A stretch of 64,000 nucleotides of DNA from Apostichopus californicus. Taxonomy: Eukaryota > Echinodermata > Holothuroidea > Aspidochirotida > Stichopodidae. Positions 12,101 to 27,100 of this stretch are shown piece after piece. The DNA is taken from assembly GCA_020650975.1 (NCBI GenBank), contig JAIPMN010000475.1, forward strand, positions 1-64,000, in the 5' to 3' direction. Under the pieces are notes generated by a model, which saw only the letters and a list, made by a program, of their open reading frames with translations, made no database searches and was not told where the DNA came from. The first letter of the stretch is position 1. Each line of letters begins with the position of its first letter. The position numbers and the translations under genes are program-made.

Positions 12101-15100
12101 TTCTTTATAAGGTTTTATCACATTAAAGGTGTTAATACCCCTTTGGAACCCCCAAAATATGCATACAAATAAGAAAAAAACAGATGTAAAATAAATCAGT
12201 GATTTAAAGGTGAACGCTCGTCGAATATTACCTGCTTCTGTGATATAACTTAACATCTCTGTCTGAGGGTGCAGCGCTCTTTGGGTCCATACGGAATTGT
12301 ATCAAAAGTTTTTCTCATCCATCAGGCAAAACGACAGTCCGTGTGTTGCTTCCAATCTTCCTACCCAGGAAGTCACTGTCGACACTCGTAGACACCACCA
12401 GTATGGAGAAATGATCTTCATTTTTACGGCATTGCAGTATGGATCGCATGTATTATGTAACAGCGCCGCTTAAATTAATTGCCTTTCTGCTGATCATCAT
12501 TCATGAGACATCAAATTGAGCATTTCAATTGGAATGCACAGCATATCTACCGTCACCCAAAAAAAAAAATTCATCACTAAGATGAAAGCTTGAAATGGGA
12601 TAAAGGAAAAATTGTTGAGCAAGTTACCTAATATGATCATGAAGCATATCTGGAGAACGGCTCTGAAAACAAATCAAGTGCCTGACAGTTCCAAAGAAAT
12701 ATCAGCTTAATCATTTTTCTGTGCTGCGTGAAACCCTTTGGGAATTTTTCCTGTTTGAAACGATGATAGGCTGCAATGTGATTGAAACGTCTGGCTTTGT
12801 ATGTAAGAATAACCATTTTTTTTTTTTAAATTCATCTGGTCTTAATTTACCCTTTATAAGTAGATTATTACTGCAGATCCCCTGACTTGATTCTAAACAT
12901 TGACAAACATTTATTCACAGTTCTTTTAATGGCATTAACCAGGGGTTTCCCTGAGGGGTGTGGGAAGGGTACAAAATGTGTTTGGAGACATTTCTTTGCA
13001 AAGTTGAACCAACTCATCGTTCAGAATGAGGTTTCATCCAAGTTTTAATTTTCTTTTCATGACAGAATGACTACTACATGACCAAAGATGAACGACATGC
13101 GGTTCCGATCAGATGGTTGGCGCCGGAGGTTATCGATGCATTGAGCGATAACATTGAACCAAAGAAGATTACCAAACAGTCAAACATTTGGTCAGTTTGT
13201 TGAGCTGCATGCATTTTTATTTGCTGCCCGCACCTATCGTCCCCCCCCCCCTCCCTCCCACAAGGCCACTCCTGCAGTATTACTCCATGGGAGAAAGTGC
13301 TTTGTTAGAACTGGAACTACTTTGCAAAATACAAGACTGAATCGTACAGAACTGTCTAGTGGGTCCAAATTATGACTGTTATTTCTTGAACTAGAAGTAA
13401 ACCATCAGAAAATTTAAAAGGACAATCCTTTATCTTGCAGTGATTGTATTCAGTCCATAATATACTTTTAACATTATTAGAACCAAACTGTTCTGCTTGG
13501 ACAACATGAAAGTGATGTCCAGGTTGATCGGTATATTAACTTTTTAGCAAAGAACGTGGTGACAAAATAACAGTTTTGGACATTATACTTCAGATTTTGA
13601 AATTATTGGCTTCTGCTTGTTTGGGTTTGAATAGTATTCCAGTCATATCGATAAAGTTATCAGCAGTTGAATTTTCTGGTCAGAATATAAAATTGACACT
13701 ACCAGAGAACTTTACCTGGATTGCGGGTTGGGCCAAGGGGTGTGGGATGAGGGCCAGATGGATAACCAATTATTTGTTTAACCCGGGGGGTCATAAATAG
13801 CTTCAATTTACTGACAGTCAAAGCTGCACCAACATAAAAATGCAAATTTCAGTGTGTCATTTCACCCTTCCTCTGCCACAACTACCGAAGACACCAGTCA
13901 TATTCCAACCTTCATAATTTTGAGATGTGAGCATAATCTTGTGCTTAGACTCGACCCTTGTTATAAAGCTTTCATTGTTTCTGATTTAATACATGGTTGG
14001 GTATGTTGTTGTTGTTGCAGGTCTTTTGGAGTGATCATGCTGGAGTTGTCCACCGGTGCGGACATGCCCTACGCCAACATGAGCGATGAGGAGGTTCTAC
14101 AGAAGATTGTCCGAGAGAGACAGATCCAGTTGGACAAACCTAACCTCGCCATGAAATATGCAGATAGATGGTTAGTAATGTCACTTTGTTTTGAACATCT
14201 GTTAGATGACACTTTGGTTCTCCTAGTTCCTTGGTATTCAAATTGAATTATTCAGACAATGCCTTACTACCTGTGTCCACATATTCATTGCACTCTCCTT
14301 TCCCCCCCCCCCACCCCCACAATAAACACACTAGAGGAATAAGCATCACTTCATGCCATAAAGTTTAGCTTGATCAGTCTTTAATATTTGGAGATATTTT
14401 TTTTATATATTAGGCACATTTTACAAGTCACAGAATCAGTCACTTTAATTTCCTTCAAGTTCCTTAGAGAATTTACCATCAAATAGTAACAAAAGTTGTA
14501 CCATCTTGGAGAAGCATGAGAGTTATTAGCTTCTTCTGTCTTTCAACTGTTTTCTTTCTGCCCCGTCTCACAGGTTTGAAACTATGATGTTCTGCTGGCT
14601 CAACGAAGATGACCGTCCATCGACTAAAGAAGTCCATGACCTGATGCACCACCTGAAGAGCTACAAGGACCAGCTCAACAAAGACGACTTCGAATCCCGC
14701 TGGAACGCCCTAAAACCCGCCGCGACCCGAGGAGAGGTGTCGTCAGAGTCCAGCATCGAGGTGCCATCTCCTCAACGGAAGGTGGATGAAGATACGACCT
14801 TTGAATCCAATTTCGTGGAAGCAGAGATATCGGTCACCCCCGAGGAACACCAGATGCGAGAAAACCCGTTCTCCCAGTTTGAAGAATTTGCACCGAGAGC
14901 GGAAGAGGAGAAGAAAGAGCAGACTCCAGAGAAGGCTCCCGATGCCAAGCCACTCTTGAAGGACCTCATGGACACAGAGGGTGAGTTTGGGGAGGGTGGG
15001 GACAAACCATTCGAAACCAGCACTCCGATGCCCTCTCCAGCTGTTCTGAGTCAGGACAGAACTCGGCCGATTAGCGACACCTCCAACAGTTACGTGACCG

Positions 15101-18100
15101 CGACCTCCAGTTTCTTGGAGTCGCAGCCGGAGGATGGGGACAACTCGACCGATGTCGAATCCTTCAACACCTTAGTCGAGTCCATGATGGACGAAACCAT
15201 CGCATCGCTCGGTGCTAAGGAAGATGAAGCAGAGGATGAAATTGAAGAGGAAGATGCTGTGGCAGGCATAACAGACGGTCAGTGGAAAGAATTGAGCTAT
15301 GCAACTAAAAGCAAAATCCACTCACATTGCAGGGGAGCAGCTCACACTAACCACACGCACACACTCCACATGAACCTTTTCCGGTAGTTAGATATCTTAT
15401 TAACACAGAGAAAGCATTGCCTGAAAGGAAACTAAAACTTATATGAGGTGAATGGATGTATGGCAAAACTGCCTTGTGAACAGTTTCTGCTAAAATTTCC
15501 ATTTCTTCATGGGATCTTTTCTTCAGTTGCCTCAAATAAAAGCAATTTTATTTAACAGCCTAGTAGCAACATGGTAACTTGGTCTTGCCAAAGACACCCA
15601 AAAATAAGCACATTTGATTTCAAGTATGAAACAGGGATTTCTTAGGAAAGTTCTAGCAGAGTTAAGGAAAGAATTGAAGAATAGAAAGTCTCGGATGCAA
15701 CTCTTTATTCTGTGAGACTATTTAAACTCAGTACCTCAAAGTTTATAGCAAAAAGATTGTGCAGATATGCTCTCTCCGGAAGTGTATGAAGCAATTACAA
15801 ATTCCCCAGCTTGAAAAAGAATGCAGGAGTTGGGGGTGGGGGGGGAGGGAACTGTAGTTATAGTCACATCCACATTAAAACCATTACCATCAGTCACATT
15901 GCTCCATACAGTAGAATTACAAAATCCCTCATTGATCAAGTACCAGCAACATTCCATACAGGTACAAACGCTCCTCTTTCTTTTGTAGGAAAAGCAACAA
16001 ATTTGCAATAAACATGCAGTGGGTAGCACATTTTTTCAAACCAAATTTATGGCACAAGTTCTTTTTCCCCCAAATTGATTTGCATGTATCAATATTTAAG
16101 CCTTCATGGGGCCTAGGGGGAGGGGTGCTAGTTGTGGGGGGGGAGGGGTAGGACTCCAATTCGCCTCAATTCTTTTCCTTGCCATCTTCAAGCTGCCGCA
16201 TCATCTGCTCTTGTCTTTGTTTCATTGTTTTCTTTTGTTCTTTATCTGCTCTCTTAGTCTTGTAGTTTTGACCTGTTTATATTTACTAAAAGCAAGTTTA
16301 TGAGTTTCATGTGTCATTAAAGTATGTTTTCCAATCTCTGGTTCTGGTTTTCACATTTCCAGTTTCATGCTTTGTCAGTCATCTTCATGTGAACGACAAG
16401 AATGAACAATAAAATCAATATTAAATATATAAAAACTTACCTCGTCTGCCCATAAGAAGAAATAAGATTTTTATACAAAAGCGAAAGCAGTTCACAACAT
16501 TAGAACTTTTGATGAAAATCTTTGCTTGTGAGAATAAAATTACATATTTTTACTGCCGCAATGTTCTCGTGAGGTTCCACTTAAAATTTCCTTACTTCGC
16601 AACAGATTTTTGTGAGAGATCTTCTTTTTTTGAAAGGGTACCTTTGAACGATAAATGCTGCTCGTTACATTTTATGATTCATGGATATGTTTGAAAAATC
16701 TGCCCTGTCTAACAGAACTGACAATGTTATCCGGCCAGTTGACTAAATTCTGTTTGCAAAATATTCAGTTTCTTTTTGATCATCATCACTTTGCTTCTTT
16801 TATTAGTTTTCAAATAATGCCTAGCGCTGTTGCCATGCTCTTGCCAAGTTAATATTAAATTGATTTTATCACAAATATTTATTTGTTATTTTAATTTGTC
16901 CACCTTGGTTTATACATTCTACATCATGTCTTTGTATGGGTCAAGCAAACTTATTTGTTTCCACTTTTATAGAAATGCTTCTTCCATAGGCCCTAAATTA
17001 ATAGCATGGTGCATATGAATTTTGATTATGGTCACAAGTTTATTGAAAGGGTGTACAGTTTTCACCTCCAAATGGAGTTCTGCTCTCTTCACTGTAAGCT
17101 TTCTTTGTGATTAGATCAGTTTTAGCTCATATTAAAAATGCAATCATCTTGAGAAATCGTACAAGGGTGAATGAATGTAAGATATGAATGAACTTTGCCG
17201 ACCAGATAATTGAAATTAAAAGAATTCATGTATTTCTTTAATATCATGAATTCTCCCAAACCTTTTCAGAGGTGGGAGGACATGAGGGGGAGGTGGGGGA
17301 GAGAATAGGATTTGCCATGTTGCGATCAAACAGGATGAGATTTACCCATCAAGGTTGATGGGGTGGGTGCTCTTTGGTATTGTAGAATCTGTAGTGTGTT
17401 TTTTGTATTCTTTTCTTTCTGTTTTATTTGGGGGGGGGGGAGGGTGGGGATATGATGGGAAGGAAAGAAATGAAACAATCAGCTTTAGATGATATTTTTA
17501 ATAGATGACTATACTGCAGACTTTTCATATTGCATAAGCTAATGTATGTCTTGGTCACACAGCATGTGTCTGCTAGAGCTATTATAGGTTTATGTAGATT
17601 AAATTACAGAAGTTTCCCCTCATATTCAATTTGCATTGCTTCTCTCGCACTGAGTAGTATTCTGTGGTAACATTGGTTGACCATTCACCTTAACAGTTGT
17701 ATGATTTGAACATGTACAGTATATGTATATATGAAGGGCATTTAAATTATCAGAAACTGAACCATGGAATTGACACATATGAAACTGATTACTGATAGTC
17801 AAATGTTTTCGATAGGTTTTTGATGTTTATTTGATCAAGTTTTGGGGTAACTGTCAGCCGTGATGTACATAGCTGAAAAAAACCGCTCAAATATTTTAGG
17901 TTTCATTTTCTGCCAAAATCACAAATTACAAAGTTGACGACATCACAAAATACAAAGTACCCTAATGTCCAAACATGTTATCATTCCTGTTTAGAACAAT
18001 CGTAGATAGCAATAAATATATAACCAAGCTAATGGTGCATTTCTTTTCTAAACTTTCCTTTCAGATAAGAAAGATGTGAACCAGAATGGAGAGTCCACGA

Positions 18101-21100
18101 TGCCAGATCTCTTCCAAAGTGAAGCAGGTTTAGCCATTTCAGGTAAATACTTTGTGTTTGTTGCATCGTGAATCCCGCTAGATACATCACAGTCTATTCA
18201 GGTCATAGAGCGTACAGGAATAAAGAAACCAAAAAGTGCCTCCTAGATATTCCATCAAACATTTCTGAATCCTTTATTTTGAGTACACCAATCTTTTCTC
18301 ACACAACCTGTTCATATTCTTGTATTTAGTATAAGATAATTTATTTATAAACATTCCATTGTCAGCTGAAAATGTATTTCACCTGATCCTAAGGTGCTCC
18401 TCCATCTTGAGTGTTGAAAAGATTTTAACCTTAAGTGTTGAGTGTTGTGACCCGATAGCAAAATTTCACTATGGCTCCAAGATCATTTTCAATAGTGGCC
18501 CACCCATGGTCTAAACCTTCTGTAGATAGACAACTAACATGCCTAGCCTATAGTCTTCCTTTCTGATAACAATCCCGCTGAAGTTGCCATTTAATAAGCT
18601 GGGGAGGCTAAAACACCAGGTTAAGTTTCACCTGTTTTGGCTAGAATGAAAACTTCATGAAGTTCCTTATTGAGACTAGTAGTAATTAAAATCTTCATGT
18701 TCATAATGATACCATATCTGTCTACTCATGTTGTTAAACGGGAAATGCTATAACTTTACAACGACAAAAAATCAATTTCATAAATTGCCATGACAACAGA
18801 CATCATCATCATATTGAACTTACTGGTCAGTCCTACAATATTACTTGGGAAATGAGTCTCACTAACATTCTCTAAACTTTTGTCTTTTTTCATCATTTTA
18901 ATATTCATTTTTTTAACAGCAGCAAAATTGTAATCTACTTGCACCATTGGTGGTTGTATTCAGCACTAACTTTAAAATTTACCGGCATTTCCTGTTTGCT
19001 CCCAATCAGATTCCCGAGGTGTACATCTGTCGCTGATTTGCATGTCAATAGTTTTTGCATGTTGTAATCTGTACTGTAGCCTTGCCCACCAAAACTTTTA
19101 TTTTCTTAATTTCAAATTTCAAGTATCTTCCTTCTCTCTATTCATCTGCTCAGCTCTTTTACATGTTTCTTGGTATCTCTTTATGCATGTCTCTGAAATG
19201 TCTTCCAAAACTTTAGACCTCTCACATTAAATCCTGAAGATAATCAAGGACAGACATCAATCGGAAGAGAAGATATTTCATGTTGTATATTACCCAGTGT
19301 CACACCCCATTGCACAAAAGCATCAGTGTAGATTTACAGTTCAGTCCTATAGCTATCTATAGATATGCACCCATGATAGAAATGCAACCATTTTGTAGAA
19401 AGTTAGAAACCTGGCTTTTGTGTCTCCATTGCCCCCTCCCTGTTTTTATGCATGTGGTAGTCAATTTGCGTTGTAGCCTTGTAGCACTTTGATTTCTCAT
19501 CCAGAGCCAGCGATCGCTCCGACCCACCAGGTGACTGAAGAGAGCCCTAAGGAATCCGATTTCCACGGTTACGCACAAGTAGAGAAGAAATTCTCTCCAT
19601 CCCCAAAGAAGTTGACGATAACCGTCTCTTCTGGCCAAAAGAGCAAAACCTTAGAAATAGATAATTCACCCCCTAAAGATGACGTCACGCCCGAAGATGT
19701 CGGCACCGTGCAACTGGAGACCACTGAAGACATTACGGACGAGGTGGAGATAATCTTGCCGGGGAGCAAGGACAAGTCGGTAGAAGAACCGCTCATCGAG
19801 GCCGGAGATGCTGGCGATGCTATTCCCACTCTTACATTCACCATTTCAGGTAAACAAACAGAGGACGAGAAAGAGGACGAAAAAGCACCTGCAGAGGACG
19901 AAGGTGGCTTCCCAGGGGTGCAGATCAACGTGGAGGTACCCAAGACTGAAGAGGAGGCAGAGGTGCTGATCAAGGAGGAACCAAAGGCCAATGGCCACAC
20001 CCCAGGAGGAGGTGTTACACCGGTCATCGAACAGGACGATGACAACAAAGACTGTAAGAGTATTTCACTCTCAGAATTGACTTAGGGTTCAATTGTTAAT
20101 TGTTTAATTAAGGCTTCAATTGTTGGTTGTTAGGTTTAATTATTAATGGTGTAATTAGGTTTCAATTGTTATGGTTCAATTGTTAGTGTTCAATTTAGTA
20201 AGGGTTCAATATTGTAGTTGTTTGTTTGTCTTGCTGATGGAAAAAAACGCCAGCAAGATCTTTTTTTTTTCTAGCTAGACTGTAAATTAAAAGAAACTGT
20301 CATGTTTTGGGTGGTATTTGCCATAAATGTTAAACTTTGTTTATGAGCGGAAGAGGGGGGATAGTTCATTGCAAGGTGGCACAACTAATAATCAACCGAA
20401 CGATATTTTTGGTAACAAGTTCAAATGATCACAAAAATAAAGTATCTAATATTTGACACAACTGGAAATGAATGAAACAGTATTTAATACAAGAATTTTT
20501 TTATTTTTTTTATTTTTGGCTTTCAATATATAATCAGCATGAATATACTTAATAACTGACAAGTTTCTAATATCAATAATGAATTAATTTTTCCATAACT
20601 AAAGCATGATTTTAATTAATATCAAACTCATTGTGTATACTCATTAATGGTATTGAAATCAACAGCAAATCATCCATGATATCACTTAGTGTAACAAGTG
20701 TAAAGCATATTTCGATGCCACCCCCCCTTCCCCTCTCAGTCAGTGTGGTATGACACCAATCTGGTATCAGCTCTTGGTACTCCTAAATACATATGGCATA
20801 GTATGGGTACCCATATTCATGTCATAGTACTCCATTTTAAGTGAAACTCCATTTCAGAATGGAACAACACATTTCTCCGACCAAACTTTAACCCGCTCAA
20901 TAAGTGAATTATCAACACCTTCAATATTTTAATATTTTCCATCATTTTTGAAAAGGCAAGAGAGGCAAATTAGATTTCTCCGTCAAGTACAACGAACAGA
21001 AGATGGACTTGGAGTGTTCGATCCACCGAGCCCATGACCTGAAAGCCATGGACCCCAACGGCTTCTCCGATCCTTACGTCAAGCTGCACATTCTTCCTAG

Positions 21101-24100
21101 GGCCTCTAGTAGGGTAAGTACTTTAAAAGGGTTGAAAAAAAGCATCAAGGGCTGCCTCATGCGGCTAAAGACATTTGACATCATAGCACTGATTTCCCTA
21201 AAGATCATCTTTACCAAGTCAAGGACTCATAAGCGAGTGATGTCTGAGGAGAAATGTTTCAATATGCAATAATTAATGATATTTTTTTAAGGGCACTGAC
21301 TTTACCTATATAATATAGTACATTCCCTAGACTCTAAGAATGTACTTTCTGACAGTAGTTAGATTGCAAAGCATCATGGGAGTTTTTTTTTTCTTTCCCT
21401 GTTGCCAGTAGATCACTGTTGTCATGGCAATGGATGTCATTCACTTTTATTTGAAGGAACAAAAAATAAAATCATATGGCATTAAGTTAGCTTGTCCACT
21501 ATGATTTTCTATTTTGAAAGTAGAGAAGAAATCAAATAGTTTATATTTTTTAGATATAAATGAGACATGCTAAATAGTTGTTCAGCAATTTAACCAATTG
21601 GTAAATGTATGTATGATGCATTGATTTACATTACGTACAGTATACTGAGATATATGACTTGCATTCATGTCCAGGATTTAAAGACATTTATCTTTTTTCT
21701 TTTCTCTTCTTGTTTCCTCTCTCCTGAAACATTTTCTTCCATTTGTACATTTTTTCTGTCTCCCATCTCCATCCTCGCTGCTTTCCTCTTTTCTTTGTAT
21801 TTTTTGTTGTTACTTAATCGTTACAGGACAGAGTAAGTTCGTCTAGCTGCCTTATTGTCAATGTTTTAGAAATATTGTTTGAAAAACATTTTTCTTTACA
21901 TTTCTTTCACATCAGAGTAATGGTCAGCATTTATCTTCTAGCCCTGCCTATCTCAGACACTTCGCATATTGCTCAGTGATGCTTCAGACTTTGTGTATGC
22001 TTCAAGTTGAAAATGAGGGATGAACATATATTAAAATTCTTTTAAAAATTGAACAGTATTTGTGGTATCATAAACATCCTCCCTCCGCCCTTCCCTTCCG
22101 CCTCCCCCTCAAGTGATAAATTCAACTGCATTAGTTATTGTGTGGATGTCTCACAGTTGCACTGTTTGTCATTTCAACAGCTTATTTAATTCAAGGAAGA
22201 TTTTGGACAAAATTACATATGCCCTTACAAGTATTAAACTACTTCTGAAATAGCAGTTGGCATTTCCATTTGTTAAATTCCTCCGGGGGATATAAAATTC
22301 TCAAATGTGTTTGAACCATTTATCTGAAGTGTGACAAAACCGTCACAGTTGAAATTCAAGTTGTCTGTAGCTTGGTAGGATAGATGCCAACCATTCCTCT
22401 CTTTATCTGTTTTTTTTTATTTTTCTTCGTAGCTTCTTCATCCGATCTAGTTTCTTAAGTAGTTTCTGTTGTGGTTATGGTGATTAATTTTTCAACAGTT
22501 TGAATATTGCGCTGAGATTTTGTTTGCTAACTTCTTTCTCAATTCTTTCAAGTGCAACTATTTTCAGGCTACTGAAGATTTTTTAAAACGAAAAAACATG
22601 TAGCTTTCAAATTATTTTCAAGTTTTATAAACATTCTTTGGATCGTAAGCATTAATTCTAAATGCTGGAATTTGAACACTATGGGATCAATGCTAGCCAA
22701 TTCTATTATTTCTTCTTTGACCTATGGTAATAGGTTAATACTTTAAAAGGAATTTACTTCTTTTTAAATTTGGCAGCCTGCATGCATGCATGTAAAAATT
22801 GTTGTTTTCTTAGCAATATTTCAATAATTCAAAGGTAAGTTAGGTTTACATTCACTATTTACTAACGGCAGAAGAAAAATGGTATTTCCTGTTCTTGTCA
22901 ATAATTTCTGAGCTGTTCGAAAGTTATATCCCTGACATTGATTATGTTTCTGCAGATAAAAGCAAGTGATCAGAAAATTTAAATGTTGTTGCCATGAAAT
23001 GCTAACATTTTATTGAAAGTTGCGTATGGTGTCGAATTGAGAACAGTTTTTGTAAATGAAGGATAAAGTACTACCTGGAAGTGTGATCTGTTAGAGTAGG
23101 CCTACATTAGTCCACCAACTTCTCAAACAGAATGACAAAATTAAGCCAGAGATTACAAAGAAACACAAGAATAGATATTCCTTCTAGCAGTGCAGCTTTG
23201 CTGCAGGATGCTGCAGCCCCCGGCCTCCAGCATCTCACCTTTGACACAGTGCCTTAATATGTGGGAAATAATGGGAAATAAGTCCCTAGTTGGATGCAGT
23301 CACATGTGAAAACTCCATGGCTTGGTCAAAATTACGCAAAGTTGCAACAACCTAATGCGCCGATGCAGCTCGAAGAGTAATTATACGTCAGTCTTTGGAC
23401 ACAACATTTTTCACTGGAGATTTCATATTTCTATCTAACATGGCTCATCTCTCCCAAGTGACTGGATAACTCATTTAGCAAACAGGTCTTAGATAGGTCA
23501 TCTCTGTAGGTACCACTAACAAATCAATAGCGTAGAATTGGAGTCGTGGGTTCAAGTAACATGTTTTTCATTGTAGCGCAACTTTGCAACTTTTTGGCTG
23601 GCGCAAATGGTGGAGGATTTTTTTTCTTTCTTCTGTTGGTATGTGGAAGTTGTAAAAACTTCTTACAGGTTTGATTTTCATTTCATCAATTAGAGTTTAA
23701 ACTTCATCAATTTTAGCATAAGGAAACATTACAAAAGTAAAAAATATCTGGAAAAAACTAAGGATTTGAAGGTTTTCCTACAAAATGTCTAGTTTGTTCA
23801 AAAAGAACATGTCAAATGGTTACGGTAAAGATTTTGCTAAAGTCATCCTTAAGACTTAAAAAGTGTGAGGCACTTAAAAAAAATTATTGCATGTAAGTTC
23901 TATTTCTTTGTTTTGGCATTATTTAATATTTATGACAAAAAACTTTAATTCACCTTTTTGTATTAGGGAAAGGGTGGATTTTTTTTGGGGGGGGGTGGTG
24001 GGTTTAAGCTGCAAACATATGAGATAATTAGCTAGTCAATTGAGCTGCTCATTTTCCATTGATTGCTTTTTGGATTCACTTGAATGATTTAATAACATGC

Positions 24101-27100
24101 AGCCAATTATAATTATTAGCGAAACTAAAACCAAAGTTTCTGGTTAAGTCTAGACTCATCATTTTCCTTTATTTCACTCTTTTTTCTTCTGAATATTTCA
24201 AATTTTGACTGCAAACCTTTTCTTTCAACTTTTATTTATTTATTTTTTTCCCCTGTAGCTAGAGACAGTTGCAGCCTTAAAAGTAGCCAAGAGTAATATT
24301 TATCTCTATTTCCGTGTTTGCTATATGTTTTTTTGTTGCCACGGTGACGGCTATTTATGTTTATCCTGTGTACTGTTTAACTTAGTTTAAAGTGTCGTAT
24401 CCCTGTGTGAAAATGCTGTTTAATACACACACTAAACAATTGATGTGTGCATGGGTATGATGTTTCGTGAAGCACCGCAGACGTGCAGGCAATATTGGTA
24501 GCTTGCGAGGCTACAGTATCTGTGGCCTCCTGTAGTAAAAAATAACTGAACTATAGTGAACTTTGTTCCACGTTCATGTCAGTTTAGATGAATGTTGGTC
24601 AATTTAGCTTGCTTTAAGGGCATCAGTAGTGCATGCCCTCAAATATGCTAGAAAGTCAGAAAATGTTCACCCGACGCTCAATATGCAACAAACATTTCAT
24701 TAGCATTTAATATGTTAAGTTTATCCACTTCTGAGACATTTAGTTGAATATTTTAACAAATCTCAATGACAGTAACTTGGAGAATTTAAATCTTCAAGGA
24801 ATTAATTGTGAAACATTTAAGCAAATATCTAGTAGGCTTAAAGTTTGGGGCCAATATATAGACCTTTAATGTTAGAACCATGCAGGGTTACAAAGTGACT
24901 TTGAAGATGCTCACCGAATTTTTGGGTTGTCACAAATTTATTTTCTCATATCGGACATGACAGGAAATCGCAGCATGTTTTTAATCGGATAAAGAGGCTA
25001 AATATTCTGACCTCGGTCGGATGACTGCTTTATAAATAGACGCCGCTCACCGGTTCTTGATCAGATAAGAAAACTTGATGGTATCTTTGTACATATCTCA
25101 TAGTCTCTCTATCCCCTTTTCAATCGTCTGATATTCAGGAGAAAAGTTAACGACTTTGAAATGTGATGGAAAGGAGGACATGTGAATGTCAACAAAATCT
25201 TCTTGCACTTGAAAACAATTACCAAAAATTACTGAAGAAAGAAAAAAAACCATTAGAAAACTAGTTGAATGAATCAGTTGATTACTGACGTAAATTCTTA
25301 CACAAGTTTGGATTTCCATTGAAGGTCAATTGTTATTTACATTCATTTCCTTTTACGAGTCCCACCGTTGTTAATGAGTCATGTGAATCTAAACACATTA
25401 TGATCTACTCAATTTTACTAATTAGCAATCTTGAATAAGAGACGAGTCTTATCCTAGCTTTATTTGAATCCTTGACACAGGTTAAAGTCTCTGCTTTAGG
25501 GAATTTAACATTTCCATATGATCATATCTCATATATTTATCAAATTTTGTAGTTTAAAGTTGAGATCGTCAGTTTGGTGACATTTCCTGCAACGACCTGT
25601 AATTTGCTCGTAAATTCAGAACACTCCATCGAGGAACTGAATTTCAGGGACAATAATCCAAAGATGATTGGATAACAGAGAGAGGAGAGAGTTTTGCAAA
25701 CTCTTTGCAAATTTTTTTTTTTTTAGAACTTGTTATGTATACTATGAGTGAGAAAGATCATTATTTTGTACTTTTGAGTGAGAAAGGGTGATGGCATATT
25801 AGAGGAGGGGGAGTTGCATTTCCTTCATGGTAAAACAAGTGAAAAAAAATCATCAATATTCACAGACTATATTACAAAAGTACATCAATGAGTCCAGACC
25901 TGCCAATCTGCCTAATACAAAAATAGGAAGATTTACAATTTTCCATCCCAAAATATCGGAAGATTTAGCGTAAAAATGGGGATGATTTGGCCCAAATCCA
26001 TCTAAAAAGTAAAATAGCCATGTCTAAAAGGTAATTAAGAAACATTTTCGGGTTTTACACATCACCTCTGCGCTACGTCAAAGTAATTGTCACACTAACA
26101 TTAGCTGCCCTGCAGAATACAGTGACATGATCATTTGGTACCATTTATGTCTGGCAATACGAAGTGGGTTTTCTCCATGGTCCTATGGCAAGTAAAATCA
26201 TACACAGGTATGACCCCATTTCCTACTTGCAATTTAGAGAGAAAAAGTTGGTAATCAAGCTTGCCGGGAGATCTAATAGCAAATAAAATCGAGAGACTCT
26301 TGGGTTAAACCAGGAAAGTTGGCAAGTCTGGGAATGGTGGGGGAGGGAAGGGAGGGAGGGGATGGGGTGAGGTATTATACAACTTGATATCCTTGTTTAT
26401 ATTCTGCTTTTGAATATCGTTGTACCTCTGCAGGTTTTGTTGTTGGGTTTTTGGTAGCAATCTGTCTTGGCAGTGGGGTCATTGTCTCGTGTATATGTTG
26501 TTGTATGTGTGTTGGTATTGGTGTGTACTTTTTACCTAGCTGCTATGCACATCCGATCCGTGTATAAGATGTTCACAAGGAATTTGACAGGGTTCATCAA
26601 AAGCATCTGTTTTCATTTGCTTTTGGTCGATTAAATTCTATTTGGTTCCAAAATCTCAAATGCAGTGTTCTTCACTTGACTTGTCAAAATTTCGGTCCAA
26701 GTTTTTGAAGGAATAGTCCCAAATTTGTGATGATTTTAATATTTTCACAATGAACATGAAATTTTGTCTGTAAAATAGAGTCGTTAAATCAATTTGAATC
26801 TTTAACTGTTCAGAAAGTTGTGAGTTACGACATGCAAAGGAAAGTTGACCAATTTCAGTCAAGTTTCCAATAATTATTAATAAACTCCATAGAGTTGCTA
26901 AGAGATTGCAACCAAAATGGGAACAGCTGTTTTAGATGCACCACTATGTTAAAATTTGCTGTTTTGGTAATGTGTGTTTCTGATGCATGTCGGAAGTTAC
27001 AATATGTACAGTTGCTGAAGGTTTGCCAAATTATCCTGTCCACCCACCCACCCTCCCTCTTTTCATTAATAGTTTGCCCTTGTTTTCCCTTATATTTCGT

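Larger units (their letters stand above)
10360..13065 (+). other. 2.7-kb kinase-gene intron
   Basis: No exon is seen. It holds (CCCCCT)n at 10558-10584, a GT-rich tract near 11960-11990 and two non-repetitive islands (about 10850-11200 and 12210-12500) with higher CpG that might be regulatory. Confidence 0.5.

Noticed and set aside
15278-15387. Extension of exon E to its stop as the normal C-terminus
   Set aside because: A consensus donor at 15277, phase match to exon F and a change to repeat-like His/Thr residues show that this is intron. It is kept only as a possible retention form.
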